A stretch of 64,000 bases of DNA from Spirochaetota bacterium. Lineage in GTDB: Bacteria; Spirochaetota; Spirochaetia; Treponematales; UBA12059. The translations under genes and the position numbers were made by a program. Positions 1 through 7,673 of this stretch are shown in pieces; the first letter of the stretch is position 1; each line of letters begins with the position of its first letter. The DNA is taken from the NCBI GenBank assembly GCA_022703505.1, contig JAKLDN010000001.1, forward strand, positions 531,389 to 595,388, written 5' to 3'. The notes beneath the pieces were generated by a model. The model searched no databases and was not told the origin of the DNA. It worked only from the letters and a program-made list of their open reading frames with translations.

Positions 1-47
1 TCCCGGCCGCGGGAAGGGGGAGGAGGGGCAGCACCCTCGGAAAGCGA

Positions 48-77
48 TTGACGCCCGCGAATCCGGACCGATACAAT
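48..77 (+). promoter_or_regulatory. Predicted promoter of the YheO-type regulator
   Basis: TTGACG at 48-53 is followed after 18 nt by TACAAT at 72-77, a good sigma-70-type pair. It lies about 60 nt upstream of the GTG start at 136. Seen in sequence; promoter function is inferred. Confidence 0.55.
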
Positions 78-135
78 TCCCACTCCCGTATAAAACCTGC
101 CCGACCCCGGCGCGGGCGAGACGCCAGGAGCCGAA

Positions 136-900
136 GTGAACAAGAACGACCGTGGAGCGGACCCGAATCCCCCGATGCCCGATTTGCCGGCGATTGGACC
201 GTTTTCGCCCGCGGACCGCAGGCTCCTCAAGCGGTATGAAGGGGTCGCCGATGCCGTGGCTACCCTCTTCGGCCGGGGCTGCGAGATCGTACTCCACTCC
301 CTGGAGGATCTTTCTCATTCGGTCGTCAAGATCGTGAACGGGCATGTCACGGGCAGGGGCCTCGGCTCTCCGATCACGGACCTGGGTCTCAAGGTCCTGC
401 GCTGCTCTTTTGAGGGCACCGAGGACGTGATCGGCAGCTACTTCGCCTTCACGGATTCGGGCCGTCCGATCAAGTCCGTCACACTCCTGATCCGGAACGA
501 CCGCGGGATCCCCATCGGAATGCTCTGCATCAATTTCGACCTTTCGACGCCGTTGGCAAGCTTCATCAAGGAGTTCTCCCCGTTCCAGGATCTGCCGGCG
601 TCCTCCGAGCACTTTCCTGCGGGTGTGGGAGACCTTGTCCAGCACGCCCTCGCCGAGGAAGCGGAACACCTCGCAAGGGCGAACGGCATTCCCATCCAGG
701 AGAAGAATCGGAGAATCGTCGAAGGCCTGGAAAATCGGGGCTTATTCGAGATCAAGGGAGCCGTGGAATCGGTGAGCAAGGGGCTCGGCATTACCAAATA
801 CACTATATACAAATACTTGCGGGAATTCCGGAAATCCCGGCTTCCGGCGGACGGATCCGGAGCAATGAATCCCGGAACCTCGTGGAGCTCTCCGGATTAG
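136..900 (+). CDS. YheO/DauR-like PAS-HTH transcriptional regulator
   Basis: Predicted 254-residue DNA-binding regulator. Residues about 28-150 match the YheO-type PAS domain (ring of motifs including EIVLHSLED, a GRGLGSPITD stretch and GMLCINFD). Residues about 196-231 form the DauR-type helix-turn-helix (GLFEIKGAV, then LGITKYTIYKYLREFR). The GTG start has AGGAG at 126-130, better placed than other candidates. Characterised relatives such as DauR control D-amino-acid catabolic operons, usually as repressors relieved by a ligand. The next four genes on the same strand make enzymes and a transporter for an amino-acid-like substrate, so this is probably their local regulator. The ligand is unknown. 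Confidence 0.85.
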   Translation: MNKNDRGADPNPPMPDLPAIGPFSPADRRLLKRYEGVADAVATLFGRGCEIVLHSLEDLSHSVVKIVNGHVTGRGLGSPITDLGLKVLRCSFEGTEDVIGSYFAFTDSGRPIKSVTLLIRNDRGIPIGMLCINFDLSTPLASFIKEFSPFQDLPASSEHFPAGVGDLVQHALAEEAEHLARANGIPIQEKNRRIVEGLENRGLFEIKGAVESVSKGLGITKYTIYKYLREFRKSRLPADGSGAMNPGTSWSSPD

Positions 901-907
901 AAAAATA

Positions 908-962
908 TTGTCATTCGTTAACTTTTTTTATTGACAGCCTCCACATTCGGTCCCAGTATACA
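908..962 (+). promoter_or_regulatory. Predicted promoter/operator of the PLP-enzyme gene
   Basis: A perfect -35 TTGACA lies at 931-936 with a TATACA at 957-962 (spacer 20, long) or CAGTAT at 954-959 (spacer 17, weak). TGTCA at 909-913 and TGACA at 932-936 form an inverted pair. The 12-mer TTTTTATTGACA at 925-936 recurs exactly in front of the ridA gene at 2418-2429, which suggests shared control of the two transcription units. Confidence 0.5.
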
Positions 963-1040
963 CCTAGATTCTCCCGGGAAGATCCGGCGCATCCCGCTCC
1001 GGAACCGGCGGGGTCGTTACCGAAGATCGGGAGGCGAAAC

Positions 1041-2294
1041 ATGGCACGGACAGGGAATTACATCGACGAACACATCGGGGAGATCCGCAAAGAATTTAAG
1101 CTGCTGGATTACTGGGTTTACCTGAATTCGGGAGACCAGATGATCCCGGGCAACTACTGGCTCAAGGCCGCACGGGAATTCTACGACTTCGTGGAGTTCG
1201 GACGGATGGAGGACATCCCCGTAGCGGACATCGCGACCCACCCGTTCCTGACGACTGCTTGGAACGACTGTATCGAACTAGGTGCCCGATTCATCAACGC
1301 GGACCCGGAAGAGGTCACCAACACCTATCGCCCAGCGATCACCGCTAACCTCCTTTTGTACAATTGCTTCGACTGGAAAGCCGGGGACAATGTGGTGATC
1401 ACGGACCTCAATTACCCTTCCATCGTCTATATCCTGATGGATATCCGGAAACGATACGGAGTCGAACTTCGGGTCGTGAAGAACGTCGGGGGTGAGATAC
1501 TCTTGGAGGACATGGAGAAGGCGATCGACGGCCGCACCCGTATGGTCTGCGTGGACAGGACCGCGGCCTTCGGGGGATTCACCTACGACATGAAGGCGCT
1601 ATGCAAGATCGCCCACGCGAAGGGCGCCCTGGTCTTCGACGACGCCATCCAGGCCTTGGGAGCGATCAAGATCGACGTCAAGGACGACGACGTGGACATC
1701 CTTGTTTCCGGCGCCTACAAGTGGCAGTGCGGACCGGAGGGAGCGGGCCTGCTCTACGTGAAGAAGGATCTCATCCGAAAGCTGGATCCGAGATACCGCG
1801 ACTATCTCTGGGCCGACATCCCGACGGGGATTCCCTTCGCCCTGAAGGACCACGACAACATGCGCCACTGGGATTTCCCGCCGGCGGAAACCGCCAACAA
1901 ATTCTCCCAGGACGTCACGATCGGGCCCGCCCTCTTCGGCTGGAAGGAGACTCTCCGGTTCTACGAGAAGATCGGAATGGAGAACGCGGAGGAGAGGATC
2001 AAGCGCCTCGGCACCTACCTGATCGAACGGCTGGAGGAGATCGGCTGCGTAGTCAAGACACCCAAGGACGTCCGGAAGCGCCATGGCATGATCGTCTACA
2101 CGACAGGATCCTATGAAACCGACCTGAAGAGCTTCCAGCGTTTCGCCGCTCCGGGGCGGTGCATGAAGCCCGTCAAGGTTTCCATGCGGGCCCTGGGCGG
2201 GGTGGGAAACATCCGCGCGTGCACGCACTTCTACAACACCGAAGAGGACGTGGATTACCTAATCCGCGTCCAGTCCGCGGTCATGAAGGCCTAG
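1041..2294 (+). CDS. Class-V aminotransferase-fold PLP enzyme
   Basis: Predicted 417-residue fold-type I PLP enzyme of the class-V aminotransferase/cysteine-desulfurase superfamily. The Schiff-base lysine is Lys227 in SGAYKWQCGPEG and the pyridine-nitrogen aspartate is Asp201 in VFDDAIQALG; both fall where the CsdA/SufS fold has them. The position that is usually a ring-stacking His is an Asn-Tyr in TDLNYPSIV. The mobile-loop catalytic Cys motif of desulfurases is absent, so this is not an IscS/SufS; the C-terminus NIRACTHFYNTEEDVDYL is typical of other class-V enzymes. The ATG at 1041 follows GAGGCGAAAC and begins the conserved region; the frame is open further upstream but without a good RBS. 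Likely a lyase or transaminase of the neighbouring catabolic module; substrate unknown. Confidence 0.85.
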   Translation: MARTGNYIDEHIGEIRKEFKLLDYWVYLNSGDQMIPGNYWLKAAREFYDFVEFGRMEDIPVADIATHPFLTTAWNDCIELGARFINADPEEVTNTYRPAITANLLLYNCFDWKAGDNVVITDLNYPSIVYILMDIRKRYGVELRVVKNVGGEILLEDMEKAIDGRTRMVCVDRTAAFGGFTYDMKALCKIAHAKGALVFDDAIQALGAIKIDVKDDDVDILVSGAYKWQCGPEGAGLLYVKKDLIRKLDPRYRDYLWADIPTGIPFALKDHDNMRHWDFPPAETANKFSQDVTIGPALFGWKETLRFYEKIGMENAEERIKRLGTYLIERLEEIGCVVKTPKDVRKRHGMIVYTTGSYETDLKSFQRFAAPGRCMKPVKVSMRALGGVGNIRACTHFYNTEEDVDYLIRVQSAVMKA

Positions 2295-2422
2295 GGATCC
2301 GATTCGATCCGGTCCCGGGGTCGGAGTACGGCCGAAGCGTGCTCCATTCCCGGGACCGGTTTAAACAAAAAGTATCGATTTACCGCGTCTATCAGACGTA
2401 TAGTAACTGTCGGCAGATTTTT

Positions 2423-2451
2423 ATTGACATAATGTCAATGAGGTCTATACT
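2423..2451 (+). promoter_or_regulatory. Promoter with perfect palindromic operator before ridA
   Basis: TTGACA at 2424-2429 and TATACT at 2446-2451 (spacer 16) make a strong promoter. ATTGACAT-A-ATGTCAAT at 2423-2439 is a perfect 8-bp-arm palindrome covering the -35 box, a classic repressor-site geometry. The YheO-type regulator at 136 is the obvious candidate to bind it; that part is inference. Confidence 0.7.
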
Positions 2452-2493
2452 AATCGAGATTCGGGGATTCCGCGTCCCCGGAAAGAGGCTATC

Positions 2494-2871
2494 ATGCGGA
2501 CGAAAATCGAGACACCGGATGCCCCCGCCGCCATCGGCCCGTATTCCCAGGCAATCCGGTACGGAGACCTGTTGTTCGTCTCCGGCCAGCTCCCCATCGA
2601 TCCCGCCAAGGGTGCCATGGAGGCTCCGGACATCGCGGTCCAGACGAGAAGGGTCCTTTCCAACCTGACGGCCGTCGTCCGCGCCGCGGGCATGAAACCG
2701 GAGAATATTCTGCGTTGTACCTGCTTTCTGGCGGACATGAATGAATTCCCTAAATTTAACGAAGTCTATGCGGAGTTTTTCGGCAAGGACGCCCCCTCCC
2801 GGGAGACCGTCCAGGTTGCTCGGCTGCCCAAGGACAGCCGGGTCGAAATCTCAGCCGTCTGCGGGGCGTAG
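2494..2871 (+). CDS. ridA: RidA family enamine/imine deaminase
   Basis: Predicted 125-residue member of the RidA/YjgF/YER057c family. IGPYSQAIRYGDLLFVSGQLP at the N-terminus is the family hallmark; Arg103 (PSRETVQVARLP) and Glu118 (RVEIS) match the substrate-binding Arg105 and Glu120 of characterised RidA proteins. RidA hydrolyses reactive 2-aminoacrylate and related enamines released by PLP enzymes, which fits its place directly after a class-V PLP gene. It is usually a homotrimer. The start has AAAGAGG upstream. The downstream racemase-like gene starts 3 nt after its stop, so the two are co-transcribed. Confidence 0.93.
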   Translation: MRTKIETPDAPAAIGPYSQAIRYGDLLFVSGQLPIDPAKGAMEAPDIAVQTRRVLSNLTAVVRAAGMKPENILRCTCFLADMNEFPKFNEVYAEFFGKDAPSRETVQVARLPKDSRVEISAVCGA

Positions 2872-2873
2872 GC

Positions 2874-3623
2874 ATGGTTCGCGGAGGATTCGTTACCTAC
2901 GGCAAGGTTGCCGGGATCCTGATGCTCGACTCGCGGATTCCCCGGATTCCCGGAGACCCGGGACATGCCCAGACCTTTCCCTTCCCCGTAGCCTATAGGG
3001 CGGTCGAGGGACTCCCGTTCTCGGATCTGGTGGAGGGTCGGCTAGACAACGCCGACAAAGCTACCGAAGCCGCAGCGAGCCTGGAGGCGGACGGAGTGTC
3101 CTTCGTCGCCGCGGACTGCGGCCTCTTCTCCGTCCTGCAGAAGAAGATCGCGGCTAGGCTGTCGATCCCCTTCCTGGGATCCGCCCTAGCCTTGATCCCC
3201 CTGCTGGGAACCTTTCTACCGCCGAACCGGTGCGTCGGCGTCCTAACGGGGCACACGGACCTCCTAAGGGATCACCACCTTCGGGCCGCGGGGGTCTCCC
3301 CCGACGGGATCGTCGTGGCGGGAATGGAGAATTCCTCCGAATTCCGGAAGGTCGTGATCGATCGGGGGACCGATCTGGATCCGGAGGCGATGAGAGAGGG
3401 CGTGCGGGAGGCGTCGCTGGAATTGGCCGGTAGGGCATCCCGCAAGGGTCTGGGGCTCGGAGCCGTTGTTTTGGAATGCACGAACCTTGTCAGCTTCCGG
3501 GACACTGTACAAGAAGCGGCAGGCGCCCCGGTGTACGACCTCGTCAGCCTGGTGGAATTGTACGCGTCCGGGTATGCGCGGAGGGAATTCGCCGAGACCC
3601 ATCGGTCCTTCGCGCGCGGTTAG
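2874..3623 (+). CDS. Asp/Glu/hydantoin-racemase-like protein
   Basis: Predicted 249-residue protein of the aspartate/glutamate/hydantoin racemase superfamily. The two catalytic-type cysteines are visible at Cys82 (VAADCGLF) and Cys202 (VLECTNL), each at the end of a predicted beta strand as expected for the two-domain pseudosymmetric fold. A phosphate/carboxylate-binding TG is seen in GVLTGHTDLL. The N-terminus (GILMLDSRIPRIPGDPG) resembles uncharacterised members found next to PLP enzymes rather than MurI, so a cell-wall role is unlikely. With an upstream RidA and a downstream transporter it may racemise or isomerise the transported amino acid. Substrate not identifiable from sequence. Confidence 0.75.
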   Translation: MVRGGFVTYGKVAGILMLDSRIPRIPGDPGHAQTFPFPVAYRAVEGLPFSDLVEGRLDNADKATEAAASLEADGVSFVAADCGLFSVLQKKIAARLSIPFLGSALALIPLLGTFLPPNRCVGVLTGHTDLLRDHHLRAAGVSPDGIVVAGMENSSEFRKVVIDRGTDLDPEAMREGVREASLELAGRASRKGLGLGAVVLECTNLVSFRDTVQEAAGAPVYDLVSLVELYASGYARREFAETHRSFARG

Positions 3624-3688
3624 GGTGGCCTACCCGGGGTTGGTCCCGGGAAGAGATAGAGCGGACGTTCATTAAGGAGGCTTAAGGT

Positions 3689-5032
3689 ATGGCGGAACAG
3701 ACGAATCGCGAAACTTTCGCGAGCAAATTCGGGATGATCATGACCCTGGTCGGCGTTTCCGTCGGTCTGGGGAACGTCTGGCGCTTCCCGTACATGGCCG
3801 GGAAGTTCGGCGGGGCCGCGTTCGTGTTTTTCTACGTGCTCCTCTTGTTCGTCGTGGGCATTCCCGGCCTGATCGCCGAGTACAACCTGGGACGCTACAC
3901 CAATCGCGGAACCCTCGGCGCCTTCCAGAAGGCGGGATTCCCGGGCGGCAAGGTCGTCGGAACCTGGTTCTGGATCGTTACGACCTTCGCTGTGGGATAC
4001 TACTGCAACGTCATCGGCTGGGTCTTGTTCTACGCGGTCCGGGAGGTGGGCGTCGCGGTCGGGGCGACGGTCAATGCCGCCGCGATACTCCCGCCGGACA
4101 CGGGCTTCAACGCGACTAGCTTCTTCCTCCAGTTCTTCTTCACCGGCATCGTCATCCTCTCCTGCGCCCTGGTTCTGGCGAAGGGTCTCAAGGAAGGCGT
4201 CGAAAAGGCTAGTAAGTACATAATGCCCGCCTTCTTCGCCCTGTTCCTCATCCTCATCGTCCGGGCCGTGACGCTTCCCGGCGCCGGCGCCGGCATCAAG
4301 TGGTACATCGGGGACTTCCGCTGGAAGGAGCTCACCGGCGGATCCATGGCCGCGGCCATGGGGCAGGTGATCTTCTCGCTATCCCTCGGCGGCACCTTCA
4401 TGGTCGTGTACGGATCTTACTTGAAGAAGGACACGAACCTGGTGCAGACCGGCATCATGAACGGCATCGGGGATACGATCGCGGCCCTCATGGCGGGCTT
4501 CGCGATCTTCCCTGCGGTGTTCGCGTTCAATGTCGAGCCGTCCTCGGGGCCCGGGCTCATCTTCTTCACTCTTCCGAAGGTGTTCGATTCCATGCCCGCG
4601 GGCTGGCTCTTCGCGATCTTCTTCTACATGGCCCTATTCGGAGCGGCCTATCTCTCCGCCATCGCGGCCTTCGAAGTCATGATCGCCGGCATCGTGGACA
4701 ATACCAAACTAAACCGGAAGCAGGCGACCTGGCTCATGGCTGGCCTCGGATTCCTGTTCGCCATTCCCCCGATGATCAATTTCCAGATCTTCGGGCCCTG
4801 GGACCTCTTCTGGGGCTCCGGTATGCAGACCCTCGGGTGTGTCCTGGCCGTCATCGCCTCCGTCTGGGTGATCAAGCGGAGCGAAGGTCTCAAGGCCCTG
4901 GCGGAAGGGACCGGCAAGCAGTTCCCGATATGGCTCTACTGGTGGATGCGGATCGCCGTCCCCCTCGCCGTCGGCTTTGTCGGCGTGAACTGGCTGCTTT
5001 CCGAGGTCTTCAAGATCAACATCTTCGGTTGA
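3689..5032 (+). CDS. Neurotransmitter:sodium symporter (SNF) family transporter
   Basis: Predicted 447-residue inner-membrane Na+-dependent amino-acid transporter of the NSS/SNF family (LeuT, MhsT relatives). The N-terminal signature GVSVGLGNVWRFPYMAGKFGG, which lines the Na+ and substrate sites in TM1, is intact, followed by IPGLIAEYNLGR of TM2. Length and hydrophobicity suit the 11-TM bacterial branch (MhsT-like) rather than the 12-TM LeuT. AAGGAGG at 3675-3681 is a strong RBS. It closes the regulator/PLP/RidA/racemase cluster and is followed by an intrinsic terminator. Likely substrate: an amino acid handled by the upstream enzymes. Confidence 0.92.
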   Translation: MAEQTNRETFASKFGMIMTLVGVSVGLGNVWRFPYMAGKFGGAAFVFFYVLLLFVVGIPGLIAEYNLGRYTNRGTLGAFQKAGFPGGKVVGTWFWIVTTFAVGYYCNVIGWVLFYAVREVGVAVGATVNAAAILPPDTGFNATSFFLQFFFTGIVILSCALVLAKGLKEGVEKASKYIMPAFFALFLILIVRAVTLPGAGAGIKWYIGDFRWKELTGGSMAAAMGQVIFSLSLGGTFMVVYGSYLKKDTNLVQTGIMNGIGDTIAALMAGFAIFPAVFAFNVEPSSGPGLIFFTLPKVFDSMPAGWLFAIFFYMALFGAAYLSAIAAFEVMIAGIVDNTKLNRKQATWLMAGLGFLFAIPPMINFQIFGPWDLFWGSGMQTLGCVLAVIASVWVIKRSEGLKALAEGTGKQFPIWLYWWMRIAVPLAVGFVGVNWLLSEVFKINIFG

Positions 5033-5053
5033 GTCGGATCGTTCGATCGAAAT

Positions 5054-5087
5054 GGATCCTCCCGCCTTGGCGGGGGGATCCTTTCTA
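5054..5087 (+). terminator. Rho-independent terminator after the NSS transporter
   Basis: GGATCC-T-CCCGCC pairs with GGCGGG-G-GGATCC across a two-base loop, followed by CTTTCT. It begins 21 nt after the transporter stop codon. Confidence 0.75.
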
Positions 5088-5150
5088 TTCGGTGTCCAGT
5101 GCTGGACGAAAGGGATTTCATCGTCCGGGACCCGACCGGCCCGGTCGGGC

Positions 5151-6059
5151 CTAGGAGTTTCGGATCTGCGAAATGGCGACACCGACCAGCGCTATCCCCA
5201 TACCCAGGATCTTGACGGCTCCGAACTTCTCCCCGAGCACAATAGCGGAGAATGCGGCGGCTATCACCGGAACGGCGTTCGAGAAGACGCTGGCCCGTGC
5301 CGGTCCGAGCACCCGGATCGCGTTGTTGTAGAACAGGTAGGAAACCGTCGAGGGCAGGAGCGCCAGAGCCCCCAGGCTCCAATAAAGCTCGGGCGCCGGA
5401 AGAATCAAGACGGCCTCTCCCGCCTCGTAGAACAGGAAGAGCGGCAGGAACATCAAGGCTCCGAAAAAGTTCTGGTATTTCACGATCGTGATTCCAGAAA
5501 GTCTAAGGGGGAGTTTCCGTACCGCCACGGCTCCGAGCGAGGCCGCCAGAACCGCCAGGAATACCAGGCAGGCCCCGCCCACGGTCGCCGAGGCGTCCGC
5601 GAGACCGTTCTTGATCATGAGAAGGACCCCGGCCAGGGAAAGAATCATTCCCGCGACGGCCAGGATTCCGACCCGCTCCGCAAGGAATATCCGGGACATA
5701 AGCGGAGTCACGACCGGAATAAGCGCGATGATCGTAGCGGCAACCGCCGGGGATACGCTCATCAGGCCCAGGTTCTCCCCCACAAAGTACAGGAACGGCA
5801 TGAACAGGGAGAGGATCACGAGGCTTACAAAGTCCTTTCTTTCTATTCGTGAATGACCCGGAGAGGCCGTCCGGCCCCGGATTCTCAGCGCGTCCACGAT
5901 AGCCAGGAAGGCGGAAGAAAGGACGAGCCGGACAAAGATCACGGTAAAGGGCCCGCAATACTTGAACGCTACTTTTGTCCAAAGAAAGGACAAGCCATAG
6001 AACAACATGGCAAAGCAGTTTCCCGCGATTGCCGCCGCCGTCCGCTTTTCATCTGCCAT
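5151..6059 (-). CDS. EamA/DMT-family transporter
   Basis: Predicted 302-residue inner-membrane permease of the drug/metabolite transporter superfamily, with two tandem EamA repeats and about ten TM segments (N-half around LFYGLSFLWTKVAF and IVILSLFMPFLYFVGE; C-half around TVSYLFYNNAIRVLGPARAS and AAAFSAIVLGEKF). Such proteins often export amino acids or metabolites. The start chosen is the ATG at 6059, preceded by GAGGTG; the frame is open 23 codons further but that extension is not hydrophobic and has no RBS. TTTACA-N17-CATCAT upstream may be its promoter. Convergent with the NSS transporter gene. Substrate unknown. Confidence 0.88.
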   Translation of the reverse strand: MADEKRTAAAIAGNCFAMLFYGLSFLWTKVAFKYCGPFTVIFVRLVLSSAFLAIVDALRIRGRTASPGHSRIERKDFVSLVILSLFMPFLYFVGENLGLMSVSPAVAATIIALIPVVTPLMSRIFLAERVGILAVAGMILSLAGVLLMIKNGLADASATVGGACLVFLAVLAASLGAVAVRKLPLRLSGITIVKYQNFFGALMFLPLFLFYEAGEAVLILPAPELYWSLGALALLPSTVSYLFYNNAIRVLGPARASVFSNAVPVIAAAFSAIVLGEKFGAVKILGMGIALVGVAISQIRNS

Positions 6060-6389
6060 TGAGCACCTCGTTGCATTACCTGGGGAGTCTTCTTCGTTTC
6101 GATGGAAATGATGCCGGGATATGGACATTATGTAAAGGGGAACTGGTTGAAACGCATGCTGAAGGTAGCTCCAAGCTGACTACTTCTGGTAATCGCGCCG
6201 CTGACCTTCTTGTCCCTGTAGTGGACCGACCCGGGGTTAACGATATATTGTTAAGTGAGTTCATCCCTTTGTACCATACGAGCTTCATATCATGCTTACT
6301 ATTCTCAAGCTCGTTAGTAAGGATGTTCCCGAGCGATCGGAATGGTTTTGGCATTATCGCCTACGCCGATAGACATAAGGATCCCGACT
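6060..6389. other. AT-rich gene-free stretch
   Basis: About 330 bp between the EamA gene and the transposase fragment, visibly poorer in G+C than the surroundings (for example 6230-6370). The longest open frames do not resemble proteins. It probably is the residue of the element that left the transposase fragment. Confidence 0.5.
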
Positions 6390-6815
6390 TCAGCCAGCCA
6401 TTTTTATCAGACACTGGGGTTTCTTGAAGGATACCATTCCGTCAATACAGACGGCCTCCTTCGGATCGGAGAATCGACGCAGATGGGCATGAAGGGCGAT
6501 GCCCTGGCGGGCCAACCGGTCCAGGCGATTCTGGACCGTACCGCAGGATAGCTTCTGGTTTCGGCTCAGGGCTCGGAGGCTTTCGGAGGAGGCATGGCGG
6601 TCGAGGAGTCCGGGGTAATCTACCGTTCGTTTGGCGTAGTAATCGATGGAAAAGGACTGTGTGGAGAAGGTCTTGCCACAGGATCGGCACCTGAACCGGG
6701 GGACGAGGCCGAAGGTACGGGTGGGATAGAAACCGAAGGGGGAGAACCAACCCGGAGGAGGTTCGCTTAAATGCAGGTCACAAAAAGGATTGGGACAGAA
6801 GGGGAACGAGGGCAT
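6390..6815 (-). pseudogene. IS1-like transposase, N-terminal fragment
   Basis: A 141-codon frame with a zinc-ribbon (Cys7, Cys12, Cys43, Cys46; RFRCRSCGKTF) followed by a helix-turn-helix-like region (SCGTVQNRLDRLARQG). This is the layout of the N-terminal part of IS1-like transposases common in spirochaetes. It stops soon after VCIDGMVSF, the point where the catalytic DDE part should begin, so the gene is truncated and the AT-rich 330 bp beyond does not continue it in any frame. It keeps an AGGAGG RBS. No terminal repeats were found. Confidence 0.65.
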
Positions 6816-6848
6816 AGGTACCTCCTGGAGGCTGGAAACCTCCCGTCC

Positions 6849-7673
6849 CTATTCCGCTCGATTCCTCTTCCTCGCTTGCGTCATCACAAGGTTCGTAACA
6901 CTATGCAGGAACTGCGGCCGGTCGGTCCGGGGATGGTCGATCCGTATGAGCCCCGCCCGGTACGCACCCTCGACCGCATCCTCGGAGAGGGCCTCCCGGG
7001 GGGCGGCCGGGGGACGGAGCCGGCCCCCGGTCAAAACACCGATCCGATCCGCCCAGAGGGAGGCCAGGTTGAGGTCGTGGATGGTAGCCGCCACCGCCGT
7101 ACCGGACCGGGCCAGGCGCCGGAGCATGCCCAGGATCTCGGCTTGGTGCCCCGCGTCCAGGTGGGCCTCCGGCTCGTCCAGGAGGAGGACCGGGGCTTCC
7201 TGGGCCAGGGCCCGGGCGATCAACAGGCGCCGGAACTCCCCGCCCGAGAGCTCCGAAGCGGGACGCTCGGCGTCCCCCCCGAGGCCCACGGCCGCCAGGG
7301 CGCCGGCGACGGCGCGCTCGTCCTCCGGCGTTCCCGGGGCGAACCAGCCCAGGCGGGCAAAGCGTCCGGCCCAGACGGTCTGGCGGACGGTGTATCCGGG
7401 CACCGGGGCCTCCATCTGGGGCACGTAGGCCGCCAGCCGAGCCCGGTCCCGGATCCCCAGGCGGGCGATCGGCCGCCCCCGCACGAGGATCTCCCCGGAA
7501 AGAGGGGCCAAAAGGCCTCCCAAGCTTCGTAACAGTGTGGTCTTGCCGGACCCGTTCGGTCCCACCAGCACCGTGAGTTCCCCCTCCGGGATGTCCAGGT
7601 CCACGTCCCGGAGCACGGGTACACGCCGGTACCCGCAGGCCAGGCCCCGGGCGGACAGCGCGGTCGGGTTCAC
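6849..7673 (-). CDS. btuD: Corrinoid ABC transporter ATP-binding protein BtuD-like
   Basis: Predicted 274-residue ATPase of the FecCD/BtuCD importer class. Walker A GPNGSGKTT is at residues 38-46, the Q-loop PQ at 85-86, the signature LSGGE at 142-146 and Walker B VLLLDEP at 162-168, followed by HLD. It powers uptake by the BtuC-like permease encoded immediately upstream; its ATG overlaps the btuC stop as ATGA at 7670-7673. Family members import B12, haem or siderophores; the shared cobalamin riboswitch and cobT identify the cargo as corrinoid. Last gene of the cobT-btuF-btuC-btuD operon. Confidence 0.92.
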   Translation of the reverse strand: MNPTALSARGLACGYRRVPVLRDVDLDIPEGELTVLVGPNGSGKTTLLRSLGGLLAPLSGEILVRGRPIARLGIRDRARLAAYVPQMEAPVPGYTVRQTVWAGRFARLGWFAPGTPEDERAVAGALAAVGLGGDAERPASELSGGEFRRLLIARALAQEAPVLLLDEPEAHLDAGHQAEILGMLRRLARSGTAVAATIHDLNLASLWADRIGVLTGGRLRPPAAPREALSEDAVEGAYRAGLIRIDHPRTDRPQFLHSVTNLVMTQARKRNRAE

